Source: Butyrivibrio sp.
GTDB lineage: Bacteria; Bacillota_A; Clostridia; Lachnospirales; Lachnospiraceae
Assembly: GCA_024690635.1 (NCBI GenBank)
Contig: JAILOW010000085.1
Coordinates: forward strand, 1-10,924
Length of the DNA: 10,924 nucleotides
Reading direction: 5' to 3'
In this document: one piece after another, positions 1 through 8,000 of the stretch
How positions within the stretch are numbered: the stretch's first letter is position 1
Layout of the letters: every line of letters begins with the position of its first letter
The notes under the pieces: model-generated
What the model saw: the letters and a program-made list of their open reading frames with translations, nothing else
Database searches by the model: none
What the model was told of the DNA's origin: nothing
Made by a program: the position numbers and the translations under genes

Positions 1-1583
1 TGATAGATATCATTTCTATCACGAGTATCAGCAGTATCTACAACACATATTATGAGCAGAACTCCCAGCAGGGCGAGATAAGGATCACAATCCAGGCTCT
101 GGCAAAGTTCTATCTCTGGTCAATGACTGCTACAAATGCTGATGACAGAAATGAGCAGCTGGCCGGAGTAGAAGAGAAGATTGCAGAACTCTATGACGGT
201 CTTGATCAGTTGGGCAAGGTATACTCAGGAGATCTTGATACCGCAAGACAGCATATCAAGGATATTGAAAACGCCGATGATGCGCTGGTATCCCTGATGG
301 AATCGGGTGCAAGTGACGAAGAAGTCTATGCCTGCTATACCAACAGCGTAAATGAAGCCATTAAGGTAGTTGTAAAGGATTTCAAGGCTATTGGAATCTC
401 TGCCAAGGATCAGGCCAAGGCTGCATATTTGCGCTCCCTTATTATTGTACTTATCATGACCGTAGTTTCCCTGTGTGTTGTAGTTTATGCATTGTTATAT
501 TCAGCAAAAGCAAGAAAAGCTCTTACAAACAGCATCCTCGGACCTATCGAAGCCATTTCCTCGGCTGCTGACGATATGGCAAGCGGAAAGCTTGAGATAA
601 ATATTGAGACAGACTCTGAAGATGAACTTGGCAAGCTTGCAGGTGATATCAATGCATCCACCAATGCCATCGGAGATATCGTAAGTGATATCGATGAGAC
701 ACTTAAGAGAATGTCAGTGGGAGATTTTTCTTCCGGTTCAAGAAACGAGTCCATTTATATCGGAGATTATGAAGCTATCAGAAAAGCTCTTTCCGATATT
801 TCAGAGAACCTCAGCAGTACCCTTCTGGAAGTTAAAGAGTCTTCTTCACAGGTATCCCAGGGTGCAAGCAATATGTCCCAGGGTGCCAATGATCTGGCAG
901 AAGGAGCTACAGATCAGGCTGCAGCAGTTGAGGAGCTTACAGCTTCTGTTAACTCCGTTACCGAGCAGACCAAGCAGCTTGCAGAAGTTGCCGAAAAGAG
1001 TAAGAGTATGGCCACAGATGTTCGTGACAGCGCAGAACTCAGTGCCAGAAAGATGCATCTTGTTACAGATGCCATGACAAGGATCACAGAGGCTTCGGCT
1101 GAGATCGAGCAGGTTACAAATACAATCGAGGCAATTGCAAAACAGACATCACTTCTTGCCCTTAATGCTTCCATCGAGGCTGCTAGAGCAGGTGAGACAG
1201 GAAAAGGCTTTGCAGTTGTTGCAGATCAGATAGGTAAGCTTGCTGACCAGTCAACAGAAGCAGCCAAGAATACACATCAGCTCATTGCCGATACCATGGA
1301 TGAGATCAACAACGGTAATTCGGTTGTTGCAGAGACCACAGAAGCTCTGGATGCTATGCAGCACAGCGTAGAAGAGATCACCGAGATGATCATCCAGACA
1401 GGAGATCTTGCAGAGCAGCAGTCCAACAGCATGGATGAGATCGACAGAGGAATCGAGATGATCTCCAGCGTTGTTCAGAACAACTCCGCTACCGCAGAGG
1501 AATCAAGTGCGGTTTCCCAGGAGCTTTCGGAGCAGTCCGCAAGTCTGAACAACCTCATCGGACAGTTCACAATAAACGGATAA
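1..1583 (+). CDS. Methyl-accepting chemotaxis protein (5' partial)
   Basis: Membrane chemoreceptor that passes ligand signals to CheA/CheW. The reading frame is open from base 3 with no stop, so the first in-frame ATG at 123 is internal and the true start and first membrane helix lie upstream of the window. The visible order is: the end of a helical extracellular sensor, probably a four-helix bundle (3-434); a transmembrane helix (about 435-500); a HAMP domain (about 501-668); a second HAMP-like segment (about 669-827); then a long coiled-coil signalling domain. The conserved hairpin tip is clear at 1143-1226 (QTSLLALNASIEAARAG, then GKGFAVVAD). Glutamine/glutamate-rich helices on both sides look like methylation regions. 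The C-terminus ends LIGQFTING with no CheR-docking pentapeptide. A terminator follows directly. The family call is very secure; the ligand is unknown. Confidence 0.96.
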   Translation, partial: IDIISITSISSIYNTYYEQNSQQGEIRITIQALAKFYLWSMTATNADDRNEQLAGVEEKIAELYDGLDQLGKVYSGDLDTARQHIKDIENADDALVSLMESGASDEEVYACYTNSVNEAIKVVVKDFKAIGISAKDQAKAAYLRSLIIVLIMTVVSLCVVVYALLYSAKARKALTNSILGPIEAISSAADDMASGKLEINIETDSEDELGKLAGDINASTNAIGDIVSDIDETLKRMSVGDFSSGSRNESIYIGDYEAIRKALSDISENLSSTLLEVKESSSQVSQGASNMSQGANDLAEGATDQAAAVEELTASVNSVTEQTKQLAEVAEKSKSMATDVRDSAELSARKMHLVTDAMTRITEASAEIEQVTNTIEAIAKQTSLLALNASIEAARAGETGKGFAVVADQIGKLADQSTEAAKNTHQLIADTMDEINNGNSVVAETTEALDAMQHSVEEITEMIIQTGDLAEQQSNSMDEIDRGIEMISSVVQNNSATAEESSAVSQELSEQSASLNNLIGQFTING

Positions 1584-1612
1584 CAATCTTATTTCGAATA
1601 TATTTTAAGACG

Positions 1613-1653
1613 AAGATTCCCTGCGTAGCCTGTGAGCTGCGCGGGGAATTTTT
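1613..1653 (+). terminator. Rho-independent terminator after the chemoreceptor gene
   Basis: A 14-bp stem (1616-1629 with 1636-1649, two G-T pairs) closes a 6-base loop CTGTGA and is followed by a T run at 1649-1653. A few A-T/G-T pairs extend the base of the stem. It lies 30 bases after the receptor stop codon and separates that gene from purA. Confidence 0.9.
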
Positions 1654-1677
1654 ATGCATATCCTTTCGGAAAAAGGT

Positions 1678-1709
1678 TTTACTTATTTATCAAAATGAAG
1701 TAATATAAT
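1678..1709 (+). promoter_or_regulatory. Putative purA promoter
   Basis: A perfect TATAAT lies at 1704-1709, 49 bases before the purA start. The -35 region is weak: the best candidates (TTTACT or TTACTT around 1678-1684) give a spacer of 19-20 bases, longer than the usual 17. It sits between the upstream terminator and purA, where a promoter is expected. The transcript leader would be about 40 bases, too short for a purine riboswitch, and none is visible. Confidence 0.5.
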
Positions 1710-1758
1710 AGCGTTGTCTAATTATGCACATAACATTCTTTAGTGAGGAAAAACGAAA

Positions 1759-3054
1759 ATGGTAAAAGCAGTAGTAGGTGCCAACTGGGGAGACGAAGGA
1801 AAAGGAAAGATCACCGATACCCTGGCAGGTCAGGCTGACGTAGTCATCCGTTTCCAGGGAGGAGCCAATGCAGGTCATACAATAGTAAATGACTATGGCA
1901 AGTTTGCTCTTCACACTATGCCTTCGGGAGTGTTCCACCAGAACATTATGAACATCATAGGAAACGGTGTTGCCTTTGATATCACCAAGTTCATGAAAGA
2001 GCTTAATGAGATCACATCCAAGGGCGTTCCCATGCCGCAGATCATGATCTCCGACAGAGTTCAGGTGATGATGCCTTATCATGTACTATTTGATACTCTT
2101 GAGGAGGCCAGACTTGCAGGAAAGAGCTTTGGATCCACCAAGTCCGGAATCGCACCTTTCTATTCTGATAAATTCGCCAAGATCGGCTGGCAGATAAATG
2201 AATTCTTCCAGGACGACGACGTTATAAAAGAAAAGATCGCAAGGATCGCAGAGATCAAGGACGTGCTTTTGGTCAATCTCTATCATTCAGATCCCATCGA
2301 TCAGGAAGCACTCTTTAAGCAGATCATTGAGTGGAGAGATCAGGTTAAACCTTACATCGGAAATGTTTCTCTCTATCTTGATACAGCTATCAAGGAAGGC
2401 AAGACCATCCTTTTGGAGGGTCAGCTTGGAACCATGAAGGATCCCGATCACGGAATCTATCCCATGGTTACATCATCTTCACCTCTTGCAGCTTACGGAG
2501 CAATCGGTGCAGGTATCCCTCCTTATGAGATCAAACAGGTCGTTACTGTTTCCAAGGCTTATTCTTCTGCTGTTGGAGCAGGCGCATTTGTTTCGGAGCT
2601 CTTTGGTGATGAGGCTGAGGAACTCAGAAGACGCGGAGGCGACGGCGGAGAGTACGGCGCAACCACTGGAAGACCCAGACGTGTGGGCTGGTATGACTGT
2701 GTTGCAAGTAAGTACGGCTGCAGACTCCAGGGTACAACAGATGTGGCATTTACTGTACTTGATGTACTGGGATATCTTGATGAGATCCCTGTATGTGTTG
2801 GATATGATATTGACGGAGAGGTTACAACAGAGTTCCCTGTTACACACCTTCTTGACAAGGCTAAGCCTGTATTCAAGACTCTTCCCGGATGGAAGTGCGA
2901 GATCAGGGGCATCAAGAAGTACGAGGATCTTCCCGAGAACTGCAGAAATTACATTGAGTTCATCGAGGAGCAGATCGGTTATCCCATCACTATCGTCAGC
3001 AACGGACCTTCAAGGGATGATATCATCTACAGAAAGAGCAAGCTTTCCAAATAA
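1759..3054 (+). CDS. purA: Adenylosuccinate synthetase
   Basis: Catalyses the GTP-dependent joining of aspartate to IMP, giving adenylosuccinate, the first committed step from IMP to AMP, in the cytoplasm. The 431-aa length fits the family. The N-terminal GDEGKGK loop (residues 11-17) holds the catalytic Asp12, and NAGHT supplies His40. The IMP-contact segment around EGQLGTMKDPDHG (220-232) is followed by YPMVTSS (234-240). The mobile aspartate-binding loop TTGRPRR is at 302-308, and a guanine-base motif SNGPSRD lies near 414-420. The start is set by a GAGG Shine-Dalgarno sequence at 1745-1748. Several motifs depart from the E. coli type: GSTKSGIAP replaces the usual TTGRGIGP, and EGQLGT replaces EGAQGT, marking a divergent branch that I associate with Clostridia. 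The catalytic residues are retained, so activity is expected. It appears to be transcribed alone, between two terminators. Confidence 0.96.
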   Translation: MVKAVVGANWGDEGKGKITDTLAGQADVVIRFQGGANAGHTIVNDYGKFALHTMPSGVFHQNIMNIIGNGVAFDITKFMKELNEITSKGVPMPQIMISDRVQVMMPYHVLFDTLEEARLAGKSFGSTKSGIAPFYSDKFAKIGWQINEFFQDDDVIKEKIARIAEIKDVLLVNLYHSDPIDQEALFKQIIEWRDQVKPYIGNVSLYLDTAIKEGKTILLEGQLGTMKDPDHGIYPMVTSSSPLAAYGAIGAGIPPYEIKQVVTVSKAYSSAVGAGAFVSELFGDEAEELRRRGGDGGEYGATTGRPRRVGWYDCVASKYGCRLQGTTDVAFTVLDVLGYLDEIPVCVGYDIDGEVTTEFPVTHLLDKAKPVFKTLPGWKCEIRGIKKYEDLPENCRNYIEFIEEQIGYPITIVSNGPSRDDIIYRKSKLSK

Positions 3055-3066
3055 TATATGTGTATT

Positions 3067-3101
3067 AAGAGCTGTAAGAGCTTTGACTCTTACAGCTTTT
3101 T
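3067..3101 (+). terminator. Rho-independent terminator after purA
   Basis: A perfect 11-bp inverted repeat, AGCTGTAAGAG at 3070-3080 and its complement at 3087-3097, encloses the loop CTTTGA and is followed by TTTTT. A-T and G-T pairs extend the base. It starts 12 bases after the purA stop codon. Confidence 0.93.
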
Positions 3102-3114
3102 ATTATGCTATAAT
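3083..3114 (+). promoter_or_regulatory. Putative promoter of the exporter/sigma operon
   Basis: A consensus extended -10 element, TGCTATAAT, lies at 3106-3114. A near-consensus -35, TTGACT, lies at 3083-3088, inside the loop and descending arm of the purA terminator; the spacer is 20 bases, so the extended -10 probably carries most of the activity. Transcription would begin near 3121, giving a leader of about 27 bases. An AGAGG ribosome binding site (3136-3140) precedes the first gene. The -10 sequence suggests the housekeeping sigma factor rather than the operon's own ECF sigma. Confidence 0.65.
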
Positions 3115-3147
3115 AGTTAGAAACAAACGTTTTTTAGAGGATGGATT

Positions 3148-3564
3148 ATGAATAACGATATTTTCAGAAAAAAGAGTGTGGACAGGATCTCATCTCCCGA
3201 GGATCTAAGTGACTATCTTCACGTTACAACTCCCGGCATCTGGATCATACTTGGTGCCATCATACTTATACTCGGCGCTATGTTTGCCTGGAGTCTTCAG
3301 ACTTCCATAAGCAGCTATGCCTATGGCAGCGGAGAAGTGAAAAACGGCATCATGACTGTGTCTTTCCAGGATCAGAAACATGCAAGGCACGTGAAAGCCG
3401 GCATGGATGTGAATGTGGGAGATGCTCATTTTACCATCGATACACTGGGAACTGATGAGGATGGCAACAAAGTGGCCATCTGCTATGCGGATATTCCCGG
3501 AGGAACCTACGACGTCAAGGTGGGCTACAGACAGACTCAGGTTATAAAGCTTTTGTTTGACTAA
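3148..3564 (+). CDS. Short HlyD/NHLM-type membrane adaptor protein
   Basis: Probable membrane-fusion (adaptor) subunit of the peptide exporter encoded next. The N-terminus, with IFRKKSVDRISSPEDL (residues 5-20) followed by a single transmembrane helix (about 31-49), resembles the start of NHLM bacteriocin-system secretion proteins (HlyD superfamily). The extracytoplasmic part is only about 88 residues: a small beta-rich segment with a glycine-rich stretch (DIPGGTYDVKVGY, 115-127), ending QVIKLLFD. Family members of this kind usually exceed 400 residues and carry a lipoyl domain and a long coiled-coil hairpin; both are missing here. No frameshift remnant is seen: the stop is followed at once by the ribosome binding site CGGAG (3575-3579) of the exporter gene, so this is probably a genuine miniature form. 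The assignment rests on the N-terminal pattern and gene order; the short domain alone would not identify it. Confidence 0.75.
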   Translation: MNNDIFRKKSVDRISSPEDLSDYLHVTTPGIWIILGAIILILGAMFAWSLQTSISSYAYGSGEVKNGIMTVSFQDQKHARHVKAGMDVNVGDAHFTIDTLGTDEDGNKVAICYADIPGGTYDVKVGYRQTQVIKLLFD

Positions 3565-3586
3565 AATACTGCATCGGAGTGCTTGA

Positions 3587-5764
3587 ATGAAAGATATAGT
3601 AAAAAAACCGGTGACGGGCAGAAGGGCAAGGGTTCCCGTTGTTATGCAGATGGAAGCCCTTGAGTGCGGCGCTGCCTGCCTTACTATGATAATGGCATAC
3701 TATGACAAATGGGTTGCGCTTGAACAGGTGCGATCCGACTGCGGTGTGTCCAGAGACGGCTCTAATGCCAAAAACATTCTTATGGCTGCAAGAGCCTATG
3801 GTCTTGATGCAAGGGGCTACAAGTATGAACCTGAAGCCCTTGCAAAAGAGGGAAAGTTTCCCTGCATAATCCATTGGAACTTTAACCATTTTGTGGTTCT
3901 TTGCGGATTTTCCGGAAAATATGCTTACATAAACGACCCTGCGCGAGGCTCCGTCAAGGTTTCCATGGAGGAGTTCGATAAATCTTTTACCGGAATATGC
4001 CTGATGTTTGAACCTACGGAAAACTTTGAAAAGACAGGAAGAAGAAAGAGCACCCTTGAGTTTGCAAGAGAGAGGCTTAAAGGTGCGGGTCCTGCCATTG
4101 TCTTTGTGGTGACTGCCACAGTTCTTGCTTATGTTTTCGAAGCGGTAAATCCTGCATTCTACAGGTTCTTTATGGACCATCTTCTGACAGGGGATAACCG
4201 CGGGGCGCTCATGCCCTTTATCGGACTTTTGTCCTTCTTTGTATTCATTCAGATAATCACCAGCGCAATAACTGATATTTATTCCCTCAAGATCGACGGT
4301 AAAATGGGGGTTCTTGGAAACAGTACCTACGTATGGAAGGTGCTGCGCCTTCCTATGGAGTTTTTCGGCCAAAGGCTTTCGGGAGATATTTTGCAGAGAA
4401 AGAGCTCCAACGCCAACATAGCCAACAATCTGGTACAGACCCTTACACCAATTGTCATCAATGTGTTCATGATGTTTTTCTATCTGGTTATCATGATCAG
4501 ATACAGCCCGCTCCTTACCCTGGTTGGTATTGCGAACATTATGATAAATGCTGTATTTGCAAGAATCATCTCCAAGAAAAGGGTAAATCTCACAAGGCTC
4601 AGTATGCGTGACAGAGGAAAGCTGGCGGCAACCACCATGTCCGGAGTCATGATGATCGAGACCATAAAGAGCAGCGGCGCAGAGCTTGGCTTTTTCAAAA
4701 AGTGGGCAGGACTTCAGGCTGCGGTAAACAAGGAAGATATTGAGTACTCTCATCTTAATCTGTGGTTTGGAAGTATCCCCGAGCTTTTAAGTACTCTGTC
4801 CAATTATCTGGTACTTGCCATGGGTATCGCTCTTGTTATCAGGGGAGATTTTACTCTTGGTAAGGCGACGGGATTTCAGATGTATCTGGGACTTTTCATT
4901 GCTCCCGCCATGAGCATCATAACCGCCGGTCAGTCCATACAGGAAACAAGGACACAGATGGAGAGGATCGAGGATGTTATGAAATATCCCGTGGACAGTG
5001 TCTTTGAAAGGCGAGAGGAGACAACTGAAGAAGAGTACGCCAAGCTTAAGGGAGATGTGGAACTAAAAAATGTAACCTTTGGCTATTCCAAGCTTTCTGA
5101 ACCTGTGATAAAAGATCTTTCGATCAATATCAAAAGAGGCAGTAAAATAGCCATCGTCGGAGCTTCAGGCTGTGGTAAGAGCACCATTTCCAAGCTTGTT
5201 ACAGGTCTTTACAAGCCCTGGAGCGGAGAGATCCTTTTTGACGGCAAAAGGATCGATGAGATAAACAGAAATGTCTTTACAGGATCGGTTGCAGTTGTGG
5301 ATCAGGATATCACTCTTTTTGAGGATACCATCGATCAGAACATAAAGCTCTGGGACAGCTCCATAGAGGACTTTGAAGTGATACTGGCTGCAAGAGATGC
5401 CCGTATCCACGACGAGATCATGGAAAGACCTGAAGGCTACAAAGCCCACGTGGAAGAGGGCGGCAAGAATCTTTCCGGAGGCCAGAAGCAAAGGATCGAG
5501 ATCGCAAGAGTTCTTTCTCAGGATCCTTCCATCATCATACTGGATGAAGCAACCAGCGCCCTGGATTCACAGACGGAAGCAGAGGTCGTAAATGCCATTT
5601 CTCAAAGAGGCATTACCTGCATAGTGATAGCCCACAGGCTTTCTACCATCAGAGACTGCGACGAGATAATAGTTCTGGACAAAGGAGAGATCTCAGAGCG
5701 TGGCACTCACGATGAACTCTTTGCTACAGAAGGTCTTTACAGAGAACTTGTTATAAACGAATAA
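3587..5764 (+). CDS. NHLP-type peptidase C39 / ABC exporter (leader-cleaving)
   Basis: Bifunctional exporter that should cut the leader from a peptide precursor in the cytoplasm and pump the product out using ATP. The N-terminal C39 cysteine peptidase (about 15-145) retains all catalytic positions: Gln21 (oxyanion), Cys27 in LECGAACL, His101 in NHFVVL, and Asp117 in NDPARG, with the spacing known from ComA-type enzymes. A six-helix transmembrane domain covers about 168-450. The nucleotide-binding domain (about 490-725) is intact: Walker A GASGCGKST (525-533), Q-loop Gln573, signature LSGGQ (629-633), Walker B ILDEA with Glu654, switch His683. The 725-aa length is normal for the NHLM/NHLP exporter class. 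It lies 22 bases after the adaptor gene and 17 bases before the second ABC gene, so the three are almost certainly co-transcribed. The likely substrate is the 77-aa precursor at 8057. Confidence 0.93.
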   Translation: MKDIVKKPVTGRRARVPVVMQMEALECGAACLTMIMAYYDKWVALEQVRSDCGVSRDGSNAKNILMAARAYGLDARGYKYEPEALAKEGKFPCIIHWNFNHFVVLCGFSGKYAYINDPARGSVKVSMEEFDKSFTGICLMFEPTENFEKTGRRKSTLEFARERLKGAGPAIVFVVTATVLAYVFEAVNPAFYRFFMDHLLTGDNRGALMPFIGLLSFFVFIQIITSAITDIYSLKIDGKMGVLGNSTYVWKVLRLPMEFFGQRLSGDILQRKSSNANIANNLVQTLTPIVINVFMMFFYLVIMIRYSPLLTLVGIANIMINAVFARIISKKRVNLTRLSMRDRGKLAATTMSGVMMIETIKSSGAELGFFKKWAGLQAAVNKEDIEYSHLNLWFGSIPELLSTLSNYLVLAMGIALVIRGDFTLGKATGFQMYLGLFIAPAMSIITAGQSIQETRTQMERIEDVMKYPVDSVFERREETTEEEYAKLKGDVELKNVTFGYSKLSEPVIKDLSINIKRGSKIAIVGASGCGKSTISKLVTGLYKPWSGEILFDGKRIDEINRNVFTGSVAVVDQDITLFEDTIDQNIKLWDSSIEDFEVILAARDARIHDEIMERPEGYKAHVEEGGKNLSGGQKQRIEIARVLSQDPSIIILDEATSALDSQTEAEVVNAISQRGITCIVIAHRLSTIRDCDEIIVLDKGEISERGTHDELFATEGLYRELVINE

Positions 5765-5767
5765 ACT

Positions 5768-5772
5768 TGAGG
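5768..5772 (+). promoter_or_regulatory. Ribosome binding site supporting a GTG start
   Basis: TGAGG lies 9 bases before a GTG codon at 5782. The next in-frame ATG is 17 codons further in and has no comparable site, so the GTG is preferred as the start of the second ABC gene. Confidence 0.7.
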
Positions 5773-5781
5773 TACATATAA

Positions 5782-7962
5782 GTGGGTTGGTTTGACGAAC
5801 AGATAAGACAGCGAATAGACAGCGATCAGGAGATGTTTGAGGATTCCATATTTAATATGGCTTCTTCCATTGTGGGCAAAAAAGCCGCACAGACCATAAA
5901 CGATGAGCGCTTTGTCACAAGAAAAGCTGTACAGGAGATAATTAAATACTACGGCTTCAGGCCAAAGGAAAGTACCTTCAATGACCTGGGACAGGAGATT
6001 GACTTTCAGAGCCTTCTAAAGCCCTACGGCATCATGTTCAGGGAAGTTAAGCTTACGGAAGGCTGGATAAAAGAGGGAGAAGGCCCCATGATGGGAACTC
6101 TCAAGGACAGCGGATCTTCCATAGCTCTTATCCCCGGCGGGGTAGGCGGATACAGCTACTACGACTATCAGAAGGCAAAGCTTGTTAAAGTCAATTCCAA
6201 AAACGCAGAAAACATCAGTGAAGACGCCCTTTGCTTTTACAGGCCTCTTCCTTTAAAAAAGCTCACTATTCCGGATCTTTTTGAATACATGAGAAAGTGC
6301 ATAAATATCAGTGACATTGTATTCATGGTGATCCTTGCTGTGCTTACTGCAGCCATAGGACTTATCATTCCTCTTTCCGTGAAGCTACTTACAGGCTATG
6401 TGGTGGAAAACAGCAGCATGACAGTACTTATCAGTACGTCGCTTCTCATAATGGCGGCAACTGTTTCCGTGCGTCTCATAGAGATAGCTCATGATCTTAT
6501 GGAAGAGAGGGTTGAGATAAAGACATCTCTTAATGTGTCAGCTGCGGTTATGAACAGAATGCTGACACTTCCTGCGGGCTTTTTCAGAAAGTATACCGCC
6601 GGTGAACTTGCGGCCAGGATAAATTCCGTGGAAAGTCTTTGCAACCTTCTTATGGACAATCTCTTTTCTGTGCCCCTTGTGGCTGTGACATCGCTTTTTT
6701 ATTTGTTTGAAGTTGACAGATTCGCGCCTTCGCTGATGGTTCCTGCCATAGCGGTTTTGGTGCTGACTCTTTTGGTATCCGTCGTAACCATATTGATCCA
6801 GATGGGCATAACCTCCAAGACCATGCAGTATGATGCCCATGAAGACGGCATCAGTTATGCCCTCATAAACGGTATCCAGAAGATAAGACTTGCCGGAGCA
6901 GAGAAAAGAGCTTTCGCAAACTGGGCAAACGATTTTACCATGAGCGCGGACTTAAACTACAATCCGCCTACATTCATAAAAATAAACGGAACAATAGTAA
7001 AATCCATTTCCCTCATAGGAACCGTTGTGATCTATTACATGGCGGTCATAAGTAATACTTCGCCCTCTGAATATATTGCATTTTCGGTAGCCTACGGAAT
7101 TCTGCAGGGAGCTTTTTCATCAATTGCCGAGATAGCTCTTTCCACGGCGCAGATAAAACCTATCCTTGATATGGCAAGACCCATTCTGGATGCGGAGCCT
7201 GAAAACAACGAGGGCAAGATCATAGTGAACAGACTCTCCGGCAGCATTGAGGTCAGCAATGTTCATTTTGCCTATGAAGAGAGACTTCCGGAGGTTTTAA
7301 AGGGCATAAGCTTTAAGGTAAGATCCGGTGAGTATGTGGCGATAGTCGGAAGGACAGGCTGCGGAAAGAGTACTCTTTTAAGACTTCTTATGGGATTTGA
7401 AAAGCCCACCAAGGGAGCGGTGTACTACGACGGCAAGGACCTTGCCAGACTTGATCCTGATTCCGTCAGAAGAAAGATCGGTGTTGTGACCCAGGACGGA
7501 AGCCTGTTCCAGGGAGATATATATTCAAATATAGTTATCACGGATCCTTTCCTTAGTGTACAAGATGCCTGGGAAGCCGCCGAGATAGCAGGTATAGCAG
7601 ATGATATCAGAGAAATGCCCATGGGCATGAATACCGTTATTTCAGAAGGCCAGGGAGGAATCTCCGGCGGACAGAAGCAAAGACTTATGATTGCAAGAGC
7701 TGTTGCTCCAAAGCCCAAGATCCTTATGTTTGACGAAGCCACAAGCGCTCTTGACAATGTGACACAAAAGAAAGTATCGGATGCTCTTGATAAGCTTGAA
7801 TGCACCAGAATAGTCATTGCCCACAGGCTTTCTACAATAAAAAACTGTGACAGGATTCTTGTACTTGATGACGGAAAAGTTGCGGAAGAAGGCACTTACG
7901 ATGAGCTGGTTGCAAAGCAGGGAATCTTTGCAAAACTTGTGGAGCGTCAGCGCCTGAATTAA
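5782..7962 (+). CDS. NHLP-type ABC exporter, partner subunit with non-catalytic N-terminal domain
   Basis: Second half-transporter of the peptide export system, probably forming a heterodimer with the C39-containing subunit. The first 165 residues are soluble and have no catalytic Cys/His pair, yet show the pattern of the second NHLM transporter (GPMMGTLKDSG at 101-111, ALIPGG at 115-120, FYRPLP at 152-157). This suggests a substrate-docking or regulatory role. Transmembrane helices cover about 175-450. The ATPase domain (about 487-726) is complete: Walker A GRTGCGKST (523-531), Q-loop Gln571, signature ISGGQ (627-631), Walker B LMFDEA with Glu652, and switch His681. Both subunits therefore keep consensus ATP sites, unlike heterodimers with one dead site. 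The start is GTG. The gene ends 94 bases before the precursor gene, the largest gap in the cluster. Confidence 0.9.
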   Translation: MGWFDEQIRQRIDSDQEMFEDSIFNMASSIVGKKAAQTINDERFVTRKAVQEIIKYYGFRPKESTFNDLGQEIDFQSLLKPYGIMFREVKLTEGWIKEGEGPMMGTLKDSGSSIALIPGGVGGYSYYDYQKAKLVKVNSKNAENISEDALCFYRPLPLKKLTIPDLFEYMRKCINISDIVFMVILAVLTAAIGLIIPLSVKLLTGYVVENSSMTVLISTSLLIMAATVSVRLIEIAHDLMEERVEIKTSLNVSAAVMNRMLTLPAGFFRKYTAGELAARINSVESLCNLLMDNLFSVPLVAVTSLFYLFEVDRFAPSLMVPAIAVLVLTLLVSVVTILIQMGITSKTMQYDAHEDGISYALINGIQKIRLAGAEKRAFANWANDFTMSADLNYNPPTFIKINGTIVKSISLIGTVVIYYMAVISNTSPSEYIAFSVAYGILQGAFSSIAEIALSTAQIKPILDMARPILDAEPENNEGKIIVNRLSGSIEVSNVHFAYEERLPEVLKGISFKVRSGEYVAIVGRTGCGKSTLLRLLMGFEKPTKGAVYYDGKDLARLDPDSVRRKIGVVTQDGSLFQGDIYSNIVITDPFLSVQDAWEAAEIAGIADDIREMPMGMNTVISEGQGGISGGQKQRLMIARAVAPKPKILMFDEATSALDNVTQKKVSDALDKLECTRIVIAHRLSTIKNCDRILVLDDGKVAEEGTYDELVAKQGIFAKLVERQRLN

Positions 7963-7976
7963 CTTTTTTTCGTAAA
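7956..7976 (+). repeat. Direct repeat, copy 1 (end of second ABC gene)
   Basis: GAATtAACTTTTTTTCGTAAA spans the stop codon of the second ABC gene and the region just after it. It matches copy 2 at 8176-8196 in 20 of 21 positions, including a perfect 16-base block (7961-7976). The T run makes chance similarity easier, so functional meaning is uncertain. Confidence 0.5.
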
Positions 7977-7980
7977 AACA

Positions 7981-7989
7981 TGATAAAAT
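7981..7989 (+). promoter_or_regulatory. Possible internal promoter for the peptide and sigma genes
   Basis: An extended -10 element, TGATAAAAT, lies 67 bases before the precursor ATG. No good -35 is present (AACTTT at 17-base spacing), so this is tentative. It falls in the only sizeable gap of the cluster and would give the peptide gene separate, stronger expression than the transporters. The start of transcription would be near 7996, just before a potential 5' hairpin. Confidence 0.4.
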
Positions 7990-8000
7990 ATTGCCATGGG

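Noticed and set aside
1584..1758. Possible purine riboswitch upstream of purA
   Set aside because: Only the chemoreceptor terminator and a -10 element are seen; the expected transcript leader is about 40 bases, too short for an aptamer.
3101..3147. Search for an ECF-type autoregulated promoter (AAC-type -35 with CGT-type -10) before the operon
   Set aside because: GAAAC occurs at 3120-3124 but no matching -10 lies at 16-17 bases; the same holds for the AAC at 7961. The visible elements fit the housekeeping sigma better.
2486..3151. 221-codon + strand frame overlapping the end of purA and touching the adaptor start
   Set aside because: It is out of frame with the secure purA, runs through the purA terminator and the operon promoter, and its Leu/Ser/Arg-rich product has no motif.
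3542..4753. Long (403-codon) open frame on the minus strand opposite the C39 exporter gene
   Set aside because: Its translation has no recognisable domain and is Cys/His/Lys-rich in the manner of a shadow frame, and the + strand carries an unmistakable exporter with all motifs.
7943..7972. Possible terminator at the end of the second ABC gene (TCAG-CGC-CTGA followed by a T run)
   Set aside because: The stem is only 4 bp, lies within coding sequence, and an AT spacer separates it from the T run; too weak to call.
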